Shown here: positions 49,824 to 64,000 of the stretch, one piece after another
Numbering within the stretch: position 1 is the stretch's first letter
How the letters are laid out: every line of letters begins with the position of its first letter
From: Labia minor
Taxonomy: Eukaryota; Arthropoda; Insecta; Dermaptera; Spongiphoridae
Direction of reading: 5' to 3'
NCBI GenBank assembly: GCA_963082975.1
Contig: OY720349.1
Coordinates: 66,710,501-66,774,500, forward strand
DNA length: 64,000 bases
The notes under the pieces: generated by a model
What the model was told of the DNA's origin: nothing
What the model saw: only the letters and a program-made list of their open reading frames with translations
The model's database searches: none
Program-made: the position numbers and the translations under genes

Positions 49824-51240
49824 CATAACAATATTAAAAAAATATATTATTCATATTTCTTACTAAAAATTATTTTATTATGCCGAAACCTAGGGTCATC
49901 CTACGATGACCTTTCATAATTTTTACGGGAAAATTAAAAAATGAAATTTTTAAAAATAAATAATAAATTCGTTCATTTTACATCATAAATATATTAAAAA
50001 AATATATTATTGATATTTCTGATGAATAATTATTTTTTATACCGAAAACCTAGGGTCATCCTAAGATGAGCTTTCATAATTTTTAGGGGAAACTTAAAAA
50101 ATGAAATTTTTAAAAATAAATAATAAATTCGTTCATTTTACATCATATAAATATTAAAAAAATATATTATTGATATTTCTGATGAATAATTATTTTTTTT
50201 CCGAAAACCTAGGGTCATCCTACGATGACCTTTCATAATTTTTTAGGTAAAATTAAAAAATTAAATGTTTTAAAAAAAATAATAAATTCGTTCATTTTAC
50301 ATCATAAAAATATTAAAAAAATATATTATTGATATTTCTGATGAATAATTATTTTTTTATTCCGAAAACCTAGGGTCATCCTACGATGACCTTTCATAAA
50401 TTTTACGGGAAAATTAAAAAATGAAATGTTTTAAAAAAAATAATAAATTCGTTCATTTTACATCATAAAAATATTAAAAAAATATATTATTGATATTTCT
50501 GATGAATAATTATTTTTTTAATGCCGAAAACCTAGGGTCATCCTAAGATGACCTTTCATAATTTTTACGGGAAAATTAAAAAATGAAATTTTTAGAAAAT
50601 CAATAATAAATTCGTTCATTTTACATCATAACAATATTAAAAAAATATATTATTCATATTTCTTACTAAAAATTATTTTATTATGCCGAAACCTAGGGTC
50701 ATCCTACGATGACCTTTCATAATTTTTACGGGAAAATTAAAAAATGAAATTTTTAAAAATAAATAATAAATTCGTTCATTTTACATCATAAATATATTAA
50801 AAAAATATATTATTGATATTTCTGATGAATAATTATTTTTTATACCGAAAACCTAGGGTCATCCTACGATGACCTTTCATAATTTTTACGGGAAAATTAA
50901 AAAATGAAATTTTTAGAAAATCAATAATAAATTCGTTCATTTTACATCATAACAATATTAAAAAAATATATTATTCATATTTCTTACTAAAAATTATTTT
51001 ATTATGCCGAAACCTAGGGTCATCCTACGATGACCTTTCATAATTTTTACGGGAAAATTAAAAAATGAAATTTTTAAAAATAAATAATAAATTCGTTCAT
51101 TTTACATCATAAATATATTAAAAAAATATATTATTGATATTTCTGATGAATAATTATTTTTTATACCGAAAACCTAGGGTCATCCTACGATGACCTTTCA
51201 TAAATTTTACGGGAAAATTAAAAAATGAAATGTTTTAAAA
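49824..51240. repeat. Local expansion of the CATAACAATATT block in unit B
   Basis: The linked pair formed by a CATAACAATATT monomer (TTATTCATATTTC lineage) and a CATAAATATATT monomer occurs three times here, with CATAACA at 49824, 50627 and 50948, that is 803 bp (five monomers) and 321 bp (two monomers) apart. Unit C has it once (near 62835). One intervening monomer (about 50030-50100) has private changes, CTAAGATGAGC and TTTTTAGGGGAAACTT. This looks like recent small-scale unequal exchange. Confidence 0.8.
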
Positions 51241-54200
51241 AAAATAATAAATTCGTTCATTTTACATCATATAAATATTAAAAAAATATATTATTGATAT
51301 TTCTGATGAATAATTATTTTTTTATGCCGAAAACCTAGGGTCAACCTACGATGACCTTTCATAATTATTACGGGAAAATTAAAAAATGAAATTTTTAAAA
51401 ATAAATAATAAATTCGTTCATTTTACATCATATAAATATTAAAAAAATATATTATTGATATTTCTGAAGAATAATTATTTTTTTATGCAGAAAACCTAAG
51501 GTCATCCTACAATGACCTTTCATAATTTTTAAGGGAAAATTAAAATATGAAATTTTTAAAAATAAATAATAAATTCGTTCATTTAACATCATAAAAATAT
51601 TAAAAAAAATATTATTGATATTTTTGATGAATAATTATTTTTTTATGCCGAAAACCTAGGGTCATCATACGATGACCTTTCATAATTTTTACGGGAAAAT
51701 TAAAAAATGAAATTTTTAAAAATAAATAATAAATTCGTTCATTTTACATCATATAAATATTAAAAAAATATATTATTGATATTTCTGATGAATAATTATT
51801 TTTTTATACCGAAAACCTAGGGTCATCCTACGATGACCTTTCATAATTTTTAAGGGAAAATTAAAAAATGAAATTTTTAAAAATAAATAATAAATTTGTT
51901 CATTTTACATCATATAAATATTAAAAAAATATATTATTGATATTTCTGATGAATAATTATTTTTTTATGCTGAAAACCTAAGGTCATCCTACAATGACCT
52001 TTCAAAATTTTTACGGGAAAATTAAAATATAAAATTTTTAAAAATAAATAATAAATTCGTACATTTTACATCAGAAAAATATTAAAAAAATATATTATTG
52101 ATATTTCTGATGAATAATTATTTTTTTAATGCCGAAAACCTAGGGTCATCCTACGATGACCTTTCATAATTTTTACGGGAAAATTAAAAAATGAAATTTT
52201 TAGAAAATCAATAATAAATTCGTTCATTTTACATCATAAAAATATTAAAAAAATATATTATTCATATTTCTTACTAAAAATTATTTTTTTATGCCGAAAC
52301 CTAGGGTCATCCTACGATGACCTTTCATAATTTTTACGGGAAAATTAAAAAATGAAATTTTTAAAAATAAATAATAAATTCGTTCAGTTTACATCATAAA
52401 AATATTGAAAAAATATATTATTGATATTTCTGAAGAATAATTATTTTTTTTTCCGAAAACCTAGGGTCATCCTACGATGACCTTTCATAATTTTTACGGG
52501 AAAATTAAAAAATGAAATGTTTTAAAAATAAATAATAAATTCGTTCATATAACTTCATAAAAATATTAAAAAAAATATTATTGATATTTTTGATGAATAA
52601 TTATTTTTTTATGCCGAAAACCTAGTGTCATCCTACGATGACCTTTCATAATTTTTACGGGAAAATTAAAAAATGAAATTTTTAAAAATAAATAATAAAT
52701 TCGTTCATTTTACATCATATAAATATTAAAAAAATATATTATTGATATTTCTGATGAATAATTATTTTTTTATACCGAAAACCTAGGGTCATCCTACGAT
52801 GACCTTTCATAATTTTTTAGGTAAAATTAAAAAATGAAATGTTTTAAAAAAAATAATAAATTCGTTCTGTTTACATCATAAAAATATTGAAAAAATATAT
52901 TATTGATATTTCTGAAGAATAATTATTTTTTTTCCGAAAACCTAGGGTCATCCTACGATGACCTTTCATAATTTTTTAGGTAAAATTAAAAAATTAAATG
53001 TTTTAAAAAAAATAATAAATTCGTTGATTTTACATCATAAAAATATTAAAAAAATATATTATTGATATTTCTGATGAATAATTATTTTATTATGCCGAAC
53101 ACCTAGGGTCATCCTACGATGACCTTTCATAATTTTTACGGGAAAATTAAAAAATGAAATTTTTAAAAATAAATAATAAATTCGTTCATTTTACATCATA
53201 TAAATATTAAAAAAATATATTATTGATATTTCTGATGAATAATTATTTTTTTTCCGAAAACCTAGGGTCATCCTACGATGACGTTTCATAATTTTTTCGG
53301 TAAAATTAAAAAATGAAATGTTTTAAAAAAAATAATAAATTCGTTCTGTTTACATCATAAAAATATTGAAAAAATATATTATTGATATTTTTGATGAATA
53401 ATTATTTTTTTATGCCGAAAACCTAAGGTCATCCTACGATGAACTTTCATAATTTTTAAGGGAAAATTAAAATATGAAATTTTTAAAAATAAATAATAAA
53501 TTCGTTCATTTAACTTCATAAAAATATTAAAAAAATATATTATTGATATTTCTGATGAATAATTATTTTTTTATGCCGAAAACCTAGGGTCATCCTACGA
53601 TGACCTTTCATAATTTTTTCGGTATAATTAAAAAATGAAATATTTTAAAAAAAATAATAAATTTGTACATTTTACATCAGAAAAATATTAAAAAAATATA
53701 TTATTGATATTTCTGATGAATAATTATTTTTTTATGACGAAATCCTAGGGTCATCCTACGATGACCTTTCATAATTTTTACGGGAAAATTAAAAAATGAA
53801 ATGTTTTAAAAATAAATAATAAATTCGTTCATATAACTTCATAAAAATATTAAAAAAAATATTATTGATATTTTTGATGAATAATTATTTTTTTATGCCG
53901 AAAACCTAGTGTCATCCTACGATGACCTTTCATAATTTTTACGGGAAAATTAAAAAATGAAATTTTTAAAAATAAATAATAAATTCGTTCATTTTACATC
54001 ATATAAATATTAAAAAAATATATTATTGATATTTCTGATGAATAATTATTTTTTTATACCGAAAACCTAGGGTCATCCTACGATGACCTTTCATAATTTT
54101 TTAGGTAAAATTAAAAAATGAAATGTTTTAAAAAAAATAATAAATTCGTTCTGTTTACATCATAAAAATATTGAAAAAATATATTATTGATATTTCTGAA

Positions 54201-55594
54201 GAATAATTATTTTTTTTCCGAAAACCTAGGGTCATCCTACGATGACCTTTCATAATTTTTTAGGTAAAATTAAAAAATTAAATGTTTTAAAAAAAATAAT
54301 AAATTCGTTCATTTTACATCATAAAAATATTAAAAAAATATATTATTGATATTTCTGATGAATAATTATTTTATTATGCCGAACACCTAGGGTCATCCTA
54401 CGATGACCTTTCATAATTTTTACGGGAAAATTAAAAAATGAAATTTTTAAAAATAAATAATAAATTCGTACAATTTACATCAGAAAAATATTAAAAAAAT
54501 ATATTATTGATATTTCTGATGAATAATTATTTTTTTATGCCGAAAACCTAGGGTCATCCTAAGATGACCTTTCATAATTTTTACGCGAAACTTAAAAAAT
54601 GAAATTTTTAAAAATAAATAATAAATTCGTTCATTTTACATCATATAAATATTAAAAAAATATATTATTGATATTTCTGATGAATAATTATTTTTTTATG
54701 CCGAAAACCTAAGGTCATCCTACGATGACCTTTCATAATTTTTAAGGGAAAATTAAAATATGAAATTTTTAAAAATAAATAATAAATTCGTTCATTTAAC
54801 TTCATAAAAATATTAAAAAAATATATTATTGATATTTCTGATGAATAATTATTTTTTTATGCCGAAAACCTAGGGTCATCCTAAGATGACCTTTCATAAT
54901 TATTACGGGAAACTCTAAAAATGAAATTTTTAAAAATAAATAATAAATTCGTTCATTTTACATCATATAAATATTAAAAAAATATATTATTGATATTTCT
55001 GATGAATAATTATTTTTTTTCCGAAAACCTAGGGTCATCCTACGATGACGTTTCATAATTTTTTCGGTAAAATTAAAAAATGAAATGTTTTAAAAAAAAT
55101 AATAAATTCGTTCTGTTTACATCATAAAAATATTGAAAAAATATATTATTGATATTTTTGATGAATAATTATTTTTTTATGCCGAAAACCTAAGGTCATC
55201 CTACGATGAACTTTCATAATTTTTAAGGGAAAATTAAAATATGAAATTTTTAAAAATAAATAATAAATTCGTTCATTTAACTTCATAAAAATATTAAAAA
55301 AATATATTATTGATATTTCTGAAGAATAATTATTTTTTTATGCCGAAAACCTAGGGTCATCCTACGATGACCTTTCATAATTTTTTAGGTAAAATTAAAA
55401 AATGAAATGTTTTAAAAAAAATAATAAATTCGTTCTGTTTACATCATAAAAATATTGAAAAAATATATTATTGATATTTCTGAAGAATAATTATTTTTTT
55501 TCCGAAAACCTAGGGTCATCCTACGATGACCTTTCATAATTTTTTAGGTAAAATTAAAAAATTAAATGTTTTAAAAAAAATAATAAATTCGTTC

Positions 55595-55599
55595 ATTTT
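55595..55599. other. Paralogous empty insertion site 3
   Basis: A single ATTTT in the same monomer context, with the diagnostic G at 55639. Confidence 0.85.
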
Positions 55600-58500
55600 A
55601 CATCATAAAAATATTAAAAAAATATATTATTGATATTTGTGATGAATAATTATTTTTTTATGCCGAAAACCTAGGGTCATCCTACGATGACCTTTCATAA
55701 TTTTTACGGGAAAATTAAAAAATGAAATTTTTAAAAATAAATAATAAATTCGTACATTTTACATCATAAAAATATTAAAAAAATATATTATTGATATTTC
55801 TGATGAATAATTATTTTTTTATGCCGAAAACCTAGGGTCATCCTACGATGACCTTTCATAATTTTTACGGGAAAATTAAAAAATGAAATTTTTAAAAATA
55901 AATAATAAATTCGTTCATTTTACATCATATAAATATTAAAAAAATATATTATTGATATTTCTGAAGAATAATTATTTTTTTTCCGAAAACCTAGGGTCAT
56001 CCTACGATGACCTTTCATAATTTTTTAGGTAAAATTAAAAAATGAAATTTTTAAAAATAAATAATAAATTCGTTCATTTTACATCATAAAAATATTAAAA
56101 AAATATATTATTGATATTTCTGATGAATAATTATTTTTTTATGCCGAAAACCTAGGGTCATCCTACGATGACCTTTCATAATTTTTACGGGAAAATTAAA
56201 AAATTAAATTTTTAAAAATAAATAATAAATTCGTTCATTTTACATCATATAATATTAAAAAAATATATTATTGATATTTCTGATGAATAATTATTTTTTT
56301 ATGCCGAAAACCTAGGGTCATCCTACGATGACCTTTCATAATTTTTACGGGAAAATTAAAAAATGAAATTTTTAAAAATAAATAATAAATTCGTTCATTT
56401 TACATCATATAAATATTAAAAAAATATATTATTGATATTTCTGAAGAATAATTATTTTTTTATGCAGAAAACCTAAGGTCATCCTACAATGACCTTTCAT
56501 AATTTTTAAGGGAAAATTAAAATATGAAATTTTTAAAAATAAATAATAAATTCGTTCATTTAACTTCATAAAAATATTAAAAAAAATATTATTGATATTT
56601 TTGATGAATAATTATTTTTTTATGCCGAAAACCTAGGGTCATCCTACGATGACCTTTCATAATTTTTACGGGAAAATTAAAAAATGAAATTTTTAAAAAT
56701 AAATAATAAATTCGTTCATTTTACATCATATAAATATTAAAAAAATATATTATTGATATTTCTGATGAATAATTATTTTTTTATACCGAAAACCTAGGGT
56801 CATCCTACGATGACCTTTCATAATTTTTACGGGAAAATTAAAAAATGAAATTTTTAAAAATAAATAATAAATTCGTTCATTTTACATCATATAAATATTA
56901 AAAAAATATATTATTGATATTTCTGATGAATAATTATTTTTTTATGCAGAAAACCTAAGGTCATCCTACAATGACCTTTCAAAATTTTTACGGGAAAATT
57001 AAAATATAAAATTTTTAAAAATAAATAATAAATTCGTACATTTTACATCAGAAAAATATTAAAAAAATATATTATTGATATTTCTGATGAATAATTATTT
57101 TTTTAATGCCGAAAACCTAGGGTCATCCTACGATGACCTTTCATAATTTTTACGGGAAATTTAAAAAATGAAATTTTTAGAAAATCAATAATAAATTCGT
57201 TCATTTTACATCATAAAAATATTAAAAAAATATATTATTCATATTTCTTACTAAAAATTATTTTTTTATGCCGAAACCTAGGGTCATCCTACGATGACCT
57301 TTCATAATTTTTACGGGAACATTAAAAAATGAAATTTTTAAAAATAAATAATAAATTCGTTCAGTTTACATCATAAAAATATTGAAAAAATATATTATTG
57401 ATATTTCTGAAGAATAATTATTTTTTTTTCCGAAAACCTAGGGTCATCCTACGATGACCTTTCATAATTTTTACGGGAAAATTAAAAAATGAAATGTTTT
57501 AAAAATAAATAATAAATTCGTTTATATAACTTCATAAAAATATTAAAAAAAATATTATTGATATTTTTGATGAATAATTATTTTTTTATGCCGAAAACCT
57601 AGTGTCATCCTACGATGACCTTTCATAATTTTTACGGGAAAATTAAACAATGAAATTTTTAAAAATAAATAATAAATTTGTTCATTTTACATCATATAAA
57701 TATTAAAAAAATATATTATTGATATTTTTGATGAATAATTATTTTTTTATACCGAAAACCTAGGGTCATCCTACGATGACCTTTCATAATTTTTAAGGGA
57801 AAATAAAATATGAAATTTTTAAAAATAAATAATAAACTCGTTCATTTAACTTCATAAAAATATTAAAAAAAATATTATTGATATTTTTGATGAATAATTA
57901 TTTTTTTATACCGAAAACCTAGGGTCATCCTACGATGACCTTTCATAATTTTTACGGGAAAATTAAAAAATGAAATTTTTAAAAATAAATAATAAATTCG
58001 TTCATTTTACATCATTTAAATATTAAAAAAATATATTATTGATATTTCTGATGAATAATTATTTTTTTTCCGAAAACCTAGGGTCATCCTACGATGACGT
58101 TTCATAATTTTTTCGGTAAAATTAAAAAATGAAATGTTTTAAAAAAAATAATAAATTCGTTCTGTTTACATCATAAAAATATTGAAAAAATATATTATTG
58201 ATATTTTTGATGAATAATTATTTTTTTATGCCCAAAACCTAAGGTCATCCTACGATGAACTTTCATAATTTTTAAGGGAAAATTAAAATATGAAATTTTT
58301 AAAAATAAATAATAAATTCGTTCATTTAACTTCATAAAAATATTAAAAAAATATATTATTGATATTTCTGATGAATAATTATTTTTTTATGCCGAAAACC
58401 TAGGGTCATCCTACGATGACCTTTCATAATTTTTTCGGTATAATTAAAAAATGAAATATTTTAAAAAAAATAATAAATTTGTACATTTTACATCAGAAAA

Positions 58501-61500
58501 ATATTAAAAAAATATATTATTGATATTTCTGATGAATAATTATTTTTTTATGCCGAAAAACTAGGGTCATCCTACGATGACCTTTCATAATTTTTACGGG
58601 AAAATTAAAAAATGAAATTTTTAAAAATAAATAATAAATTCGTACATTTTACATCAGAAAAATATTAAAAAAATATATTATTGATATTTCTGATGAATAA
58701 TTATTTTTTTATGACGAAATCCTAGGGTCATCCTACGATGACCTTTCATAATTTTTACGGGAAAATTAAAAAATGAAATTTTTAAAAATAAATAAGAAAT
58801 TCGTTCATTTTATTCATAAAAATATTAAAAAAATATATTATTGATATTTCTGATGAATAATTATTTTTTTATGCCGAAAACCTAGGGTCATCCTACGATG
58901 ACCTTTCATAATTTTTACGGGAAAATTAAAAAATGAAATTTTTAAAAATAAATAATAAATTCGTACATTTTACATCATAAAAATATTAAAAAAATATATT
59001 ATTGATATTTCTGATGAATAATTATTTTTTTATGCCGAAAACCTAGGGTCATCCTACGATGACCTTTCATAATTTTTACGGGAAAATTAAAAAATGAAAT
59101 TTTTAAAAATAAATAATAAATTCGTTCAGTTTACATCATAAAAATATTGAAAAAATAAATTATTGATATTTCTGAAGAATAATTATTTTTTTTTCCGAAA
59201 ACCTAGGGTCATCCTACGATGACCTTTCATAATTTTTACGGGAAAATTAAAAAATGAAATGTTTTAAAAATAAATAATAAATTCGTTTATATAACTTCAT
59301 AAAAATATTAAAAAAAATATTATTGATATTTTTGATGAATAATTATTTTTTTATGCCGAAAACCTAGTGTCATCCTACGATGACCTTTCATAATTTTTAC
59401 GGGAAAATTAAACAATGAAATTTTTAAAAATAAATAATAAATTCGTTCATTTTACATCATATAAATATTAAAAAAATATATTATTGATATTTTTGATGAA
59501 TAATTATTTTTTTATACCGAAAACCTAGGGTCATCCTACGATGACCTTTCATAATTTTTAAGGGAAAATTAAAATATGAAATTTTTAAAAATAAATAATA
59601 AACTCGTTCATTTAACTTCATAAAAATATTAAAAAAAATATTATTGATATTTTTGATGAATAATTATTTTTTTATACCGAAAACCTAGGGTCATCCTACG
59701 ATGACCTTTCATAATTTTTACGGGAAAATTAAAAAATGAAATTTTTAAAAATAAATAATAAATTCGTTCATTTTACATCATATAAATATTAAAAAAATAT
59801 ATTATTGATATTTCTGATGAATAATTATTTTTTTATGTAGAAAACCTAAGGTCATCCTACAATGACCTTTCATAATTTTTACGGGAAAATTAAAATATAA
59901 AATTTTTAAAAATAAATAATAAATTCGTACATTTTACATCAGAAAAATATTAAAAAAATATATTATTGATATTTCTGATGAATAATTATTTTTATATGCC
60001 GAAAACCTAGGGTCATCCTACGATGACCTTTCATAATTTTTACGGGAAAATTAAAAAATGAAATTTTTAAAAATAAATAATAAATTCGTTCATTTTACAT
60101 CATAAAAATATTAAAAAAATATATTATTGATATTTCTGATGAATAATTATTTTTTTAATGCCGAAAACCTAGGGTCATCCTACGATGACCTTTCATAATT
60201 TTTACGGGAAAATTAAAAAATGAAATTTTTAGAAAATCAATAATAAATTCGTTCATTTTACATCATAAAAATATTAAAAAAATATATTATTCATATTTCT
60301 TACTAAAAATTATTTTTTTATGCCGAAACCTAGGGTCATCCTACGATGACCTTTCATAATTTTTACGGGAAAATTAAAAAATGAAATTTTTAAAAATAAA
60401 TAATAAATTCGTTCAGTTTACATCATAAAAATATTGAAAAAATATATTATTGATATTTCTGAAGAATAATTATTTTTTTTTCCGAAAACCTAGGGTCATC
60501 CTACGATGACCTTTCATAATTTTTACGGGAAAATTAAAAAATGAAATGTTTTAAAAATAAATAATAAATTCTTTCATATAACTTCATAAAAATATTAAAA
60601 AAAATATTATTGATATTTTTGATGAATAATTATTTTTTTATGCCGAAAACCTAGTGTCATCCTACGATGACCTTTCATAATTTTTACGGGAAAATTAAAA
60701 AATGAAATTTTTAAAAATAAATAATAAATTCGTTCATTTTACATCATATAAATATTAAAAAAATATATTATTGATATTTCTGATGAATAATTATTTTTTT
60801 ATACCGAAAACCTAGGGTCATCCTACGATGACCTTTCATAATTTTTTAGGTAAAATTAAAAAATGAAATGTTTTAAAAAAAATAATAAATTCGTTCTGTT
60901 TACATCATAAAAATATTGAAAAAATATATTATTGATATTTCTGAAGAATAAATATTTTTTTTCCGAAAACCTAGGGTCATCCTACGATGACCTTTCATAA
61001 TTTTTAAGGTAAAATTAAAAAATTAAATGTTTTAAAAAAAATAATAAATTCGTTCATTTTACATCATAAAAATATTAAAAAAATATATTATTGATATTTC
61101 TGATGAATAATTATTTTATTATGCCGAACACCTAGGGTCATCCTACGATGACCTTTCATAATTTTTACGGGAAAATTAAAAAATGAAATTTTTAAAAATA
61201 AATAATAAATTCGTACATTTTACATCAGAAAAATATTAAAAAAATATATTATTGATATTTCTGATGAATAATTATTTTTTATGCCGAAACCCTAGGGTCA
61301 TCCTAAGATGACCTTTCATAATTTTTACGCGAAACTTAAAAAATGAAATTTTTAAAAATAAATAATAAATTCGTTCATTTTACATCATATAAATATTAAA
61401 AAAATATATTATTGATATTTCTGATGAATAATTATTTTTTTATGCCGAAAACCTAAGGTCATCCTACGATGACCTTTCATAATTTTTAAGGGAAAGTTAA

Positions 61501-64000
61501 AATATGAAATTTTTAAAAATAAATAATAAATTCGTTCATTTAACTTCATAAAAATATTAAAAAAATATATTATTGATATTTCTGATGAATAATTATTTTT
61601 TTATGCCGAAAACCTAGGGTCATCCTACGATGACCTATCATAATTTTTTCGGTATAATTAAAAAATGAAATATTTTAAAAAAAATAATAAATTTGTACAT
61701 TTTACATCAGAAAAATATTAAAAAAATATATTATTGATATTTCTGATGAATAATTATTTTTTTATGCCGAAAACCTAGGGTCATCCTAAGATGACCTTTC
61801 ATAATTTTTACGGGAAACTTAAAAAATGAAATTTTTAAAAATAAATAATAAATTCGTTCATTTTACATCATATAAATATTAAAAAAATATATTATTGATA
61901 TTTCTGATGAATAATTATTTTTTTTCCGAAAACCTAGGGTCATCCTACGATGACGTTTCATAATTTTTTCGGTAAAATTAAAAAATGAAATGTTTTAAAA
62001 AAAATAATAAATTCGTTCTGTTTACATCATAAAAATATTGAAAAAATATATTATTGATATTTTTGATGAATAATTATTTTTTTATGCCGAAAACCTAAGG
62101 TCATCCTACGATGAACTTTCATAATTTTTAAGGGAAAATTAAAATATGAAATTTTTAAAAATAAATAATAAATTCGTTCATTTAACTTCATAAAAATATT
62201 AAAAAAATATATTATTGATATTTCTGATGAATAATTATTTTTTTATGCCAAAACCTAGGGTCATCCTACGATGACCTTTCATAATTTTTTAGGTAAAATT
62301 AAAAAATGAAATGTTTTAAAAAAAATAATAAATTCGTTCTGTTTACATCATAAAAATATTGAAAAAATATATTATTGATATTTCTGAAGAATAATTATTT
62401 TTTTTCCGAAAACCTAGGGTCATCCTACGATGACCTTTCATAATTTTTTAGGTAAAATTAAAAAATTAAATGTTTTAAAAAAAATAATAAATTCGTTCAT
62501 TTTACATCATAAAAATATTAAAAAAATATATTATTGATATTTCTGATGAATAATTATTTTTTTATTCCGAAAACCTAGGGTCATCCTACGATGACCTTTC
62601 ATAATTTTTACGGGAAAATTAAAAAATGAAATTTTTAAAAATAAATAATAAATTCGTTCATTTTACATCATAAAAATATTAAAAAAATATATTATTGATA
62701 TTTCTGATGAATAATTATTTTTTTAATGCCGAAAACCTAGGGTCATCCTAAGATGACCTTTCATAATTTTTACGGGAAAATTAAAAAATGAAATTTTTAG
62801 AAAATCAATAATAAATTCGTTCATTTTACATCATAACAATATTAAAAAAATATATTATTCATATTTCTTACTAAAAATTATTTTATTATGCCGAAACCTA
62901 GGGTCATCCTACGATGACCTTTCATAATTTTTACGGGAAAATTAAAAAATGAAATTTTTAAAAATAAATAATAAATTCGTTCATTTTACATCATAAATAT
63001 ATTAAAAAACTATATTATTGATATTTCTGATGAATAATTATTTTTTATACCGAAAACCTAGGGTCATCCTACGATGACCTTTCATAAATTTTACGGGAAA
63101 ATTAAAAAATGAAATGTTTTAAAAAAAATAATAAATTCGTTCATTTTACATCATATAAATATTAAAAAAATATATTATTGATATTTCTGATGAATAATTA
63201 TTTTTTTATGCCGAAAACCTAAGGTCATCCTAAGATGACCTTTCATAATTATTACGGGAAAATTAAAATATTAAATTTTTAAAAATAAATAATAAATTCG
63301 TTCATTTAACTTCATAAAAATATTAAAAAAATATATTATTGATATTTCTGATGAATAATTATTTTTTTATGCCGAAAACCTAGGGTCATCCTACGATGAC
63401 CTTTCATAATTTTTACGGGAAAATTAAAAAATGAAATTTTTAAAAATAAATAATAAATTCGTTCATTTTACATCATAAAAATATTAAAAAAATATATTAT
63501 TGATATTTCTGATGAATAATTATTTTTTTATGCCGAAAACCTAGGGTCAACCTACGATGACCTTTCATAATTTTTACGGGAAAATTAAAAAATGAAATTT
63601 TTAAAAATAAATAATAAATTCGTTCATTTTACATCATATAAATATTAAAAAAATATATTATTGATATTTCTGAAGAATAATTATTTTTTTATGCAGAAAA
63701 CCTAAGGTCATCCTACAATGACCTTTCATAATTTTTAAGGGAAAATTAAAATATGAAATTTTTAAAAATAAATAATAAATTCGTTCATTTAACATCATAA
63801 AAATATTAAAAAAAATATTATTGATATTTTTGATGAATAATTATTTTTTTATGCCGAAAACCTAGGGTCATCCTACGATGACCTTTCATAATTTTTACGG
63901 GAAAATTAAAAAATGAAATTTTTAAAAATAAATAATAAATTCGTTCATTTTACATCATATAAATATTAAAAAAATATATTATTGATATTTCTGATGAATA
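55595..64000. repeat. Higher-order unit C (partial, 8.4 kb to window end)
   Basis: Follows unit B at a 13,007-bp shift with only scattered point differences (for example TATATTATTC at about 57230, where units A and B read TATATTTTTC; AAAATAAATTATTG near 59155). Near its end, at 63221-63270, it contains the AAGATGACC...AAAATATTAAATT monomer also found at 2821-2870, so its later part follows the order seen at the left end of the window. Cut by the window edge. Confidence 0.85.

Larger units (their letters stand above)
42588..55594. repeat. Higher-order unit B (13,007 bp)
   Basis: Bounded by equivalent empty-site positions. It matches unit A at a 15,419-bp shift over at least its first several kilobases (with a 1-bp change in a T run near 46180) and unit C at a 13,007-bp shift (ATATAATATT at 43240 and 56247; AATAAATAAG at 45780 and 58787). 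About 81 monomers. It carries its own expansion near 49.5-51.2 kb. Confidence 0.85.
22510..64000. repeat. Satellite array, right segment (41.5 kb, no gene)
   Basis: Unbroken monomers to the window edge. The part to about 27216 is the second copy of the retrotransposon-bearing block; the rest is arranged in multi-kilobase higher-order units listed separately. No open frame of note, RNA gene or other transposon was seen. The last 1.4 kb (62600-64000) has the same monomer order as about 2200-3596 at the left end, so the array continues in phase past the window on both sides. Confidence 0.96.

Overview
The window is one continuous AT-rich satellite DNA array (monomer about 159-161 bp, roughly 20% GC by hand count of one consensus unit, on the order of 350 monomers). 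It is interrupted only by two copies of a single Ty1/copia LTR retrotransposon. I see no host gene. The organism is an animal, most plausibly an insect or another invertebrate with an AT-rich genome. The evidence is a copia-type polyprotein (gag, protease, integrase, reverse transcriptase in that order) and a primer-binding site matching the anticodon stem-loop of initiator tRNA-Met, the 'half-tRNA' priming known from Drosophila copia. Species cannot be named from the sequence. The array could be centromeric or pericentromeric heterochromatin, but nothing here proves that.

Layout: 1-8205 satellite (including a 1,283-bp, 8-monomer tandem duplication at the left end); 8206-12062 retrotransposon copy 1 (minus strand); 12063-18652 satellite; 18653-22509 retrotransposon copy 2 (minus strand); 22510-64000 satellite. 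The right-hand part shows multi-kilobase higher-order periodicity: equivalent positions recur at 27169, 42588 and 55595, giving units of 15,419 bp and 13,007 bp and a partial third unit. Unit A contains an internal tandem duplication of about 4.3-4.5 kb, and unit B contains local expansions near 49.5-51.2 kb.

The two retrotransposons are not independent insertions. They sit in the same position of the same monomer, have the same ATTTT target-site duplication, identical LTRs and identical polyproteins, and lie exactly 10,447 bp apart with matching satellite flanks on both sides. One insertion was therefore copied by array expansion. Three paralogous empty sites, each with a single ATTTT and the same diagnostic G 40 bases downstream, lie at 27169, 42588 and 55595.

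The retrotransposon has perfect 149-bp LTRs, a primer-binding site, a polypurine tract and an open 1,134-codon frame. The frame runs from the reverse transcriptase straight into what looks like the normal copia C-terminal tail, so the whole RNase H region appears to be missing by an in-frame deletion. Its integrase C-terminal region carries two AT-hook-like motifs.

The most unusual points are the RNase H-less but open copia element, its co-amplification with the satellite alongside preserved empty sites, the long evolving higher-order structure, and the inverted repeat in each monomer, which contains AGGTCA half-sites.
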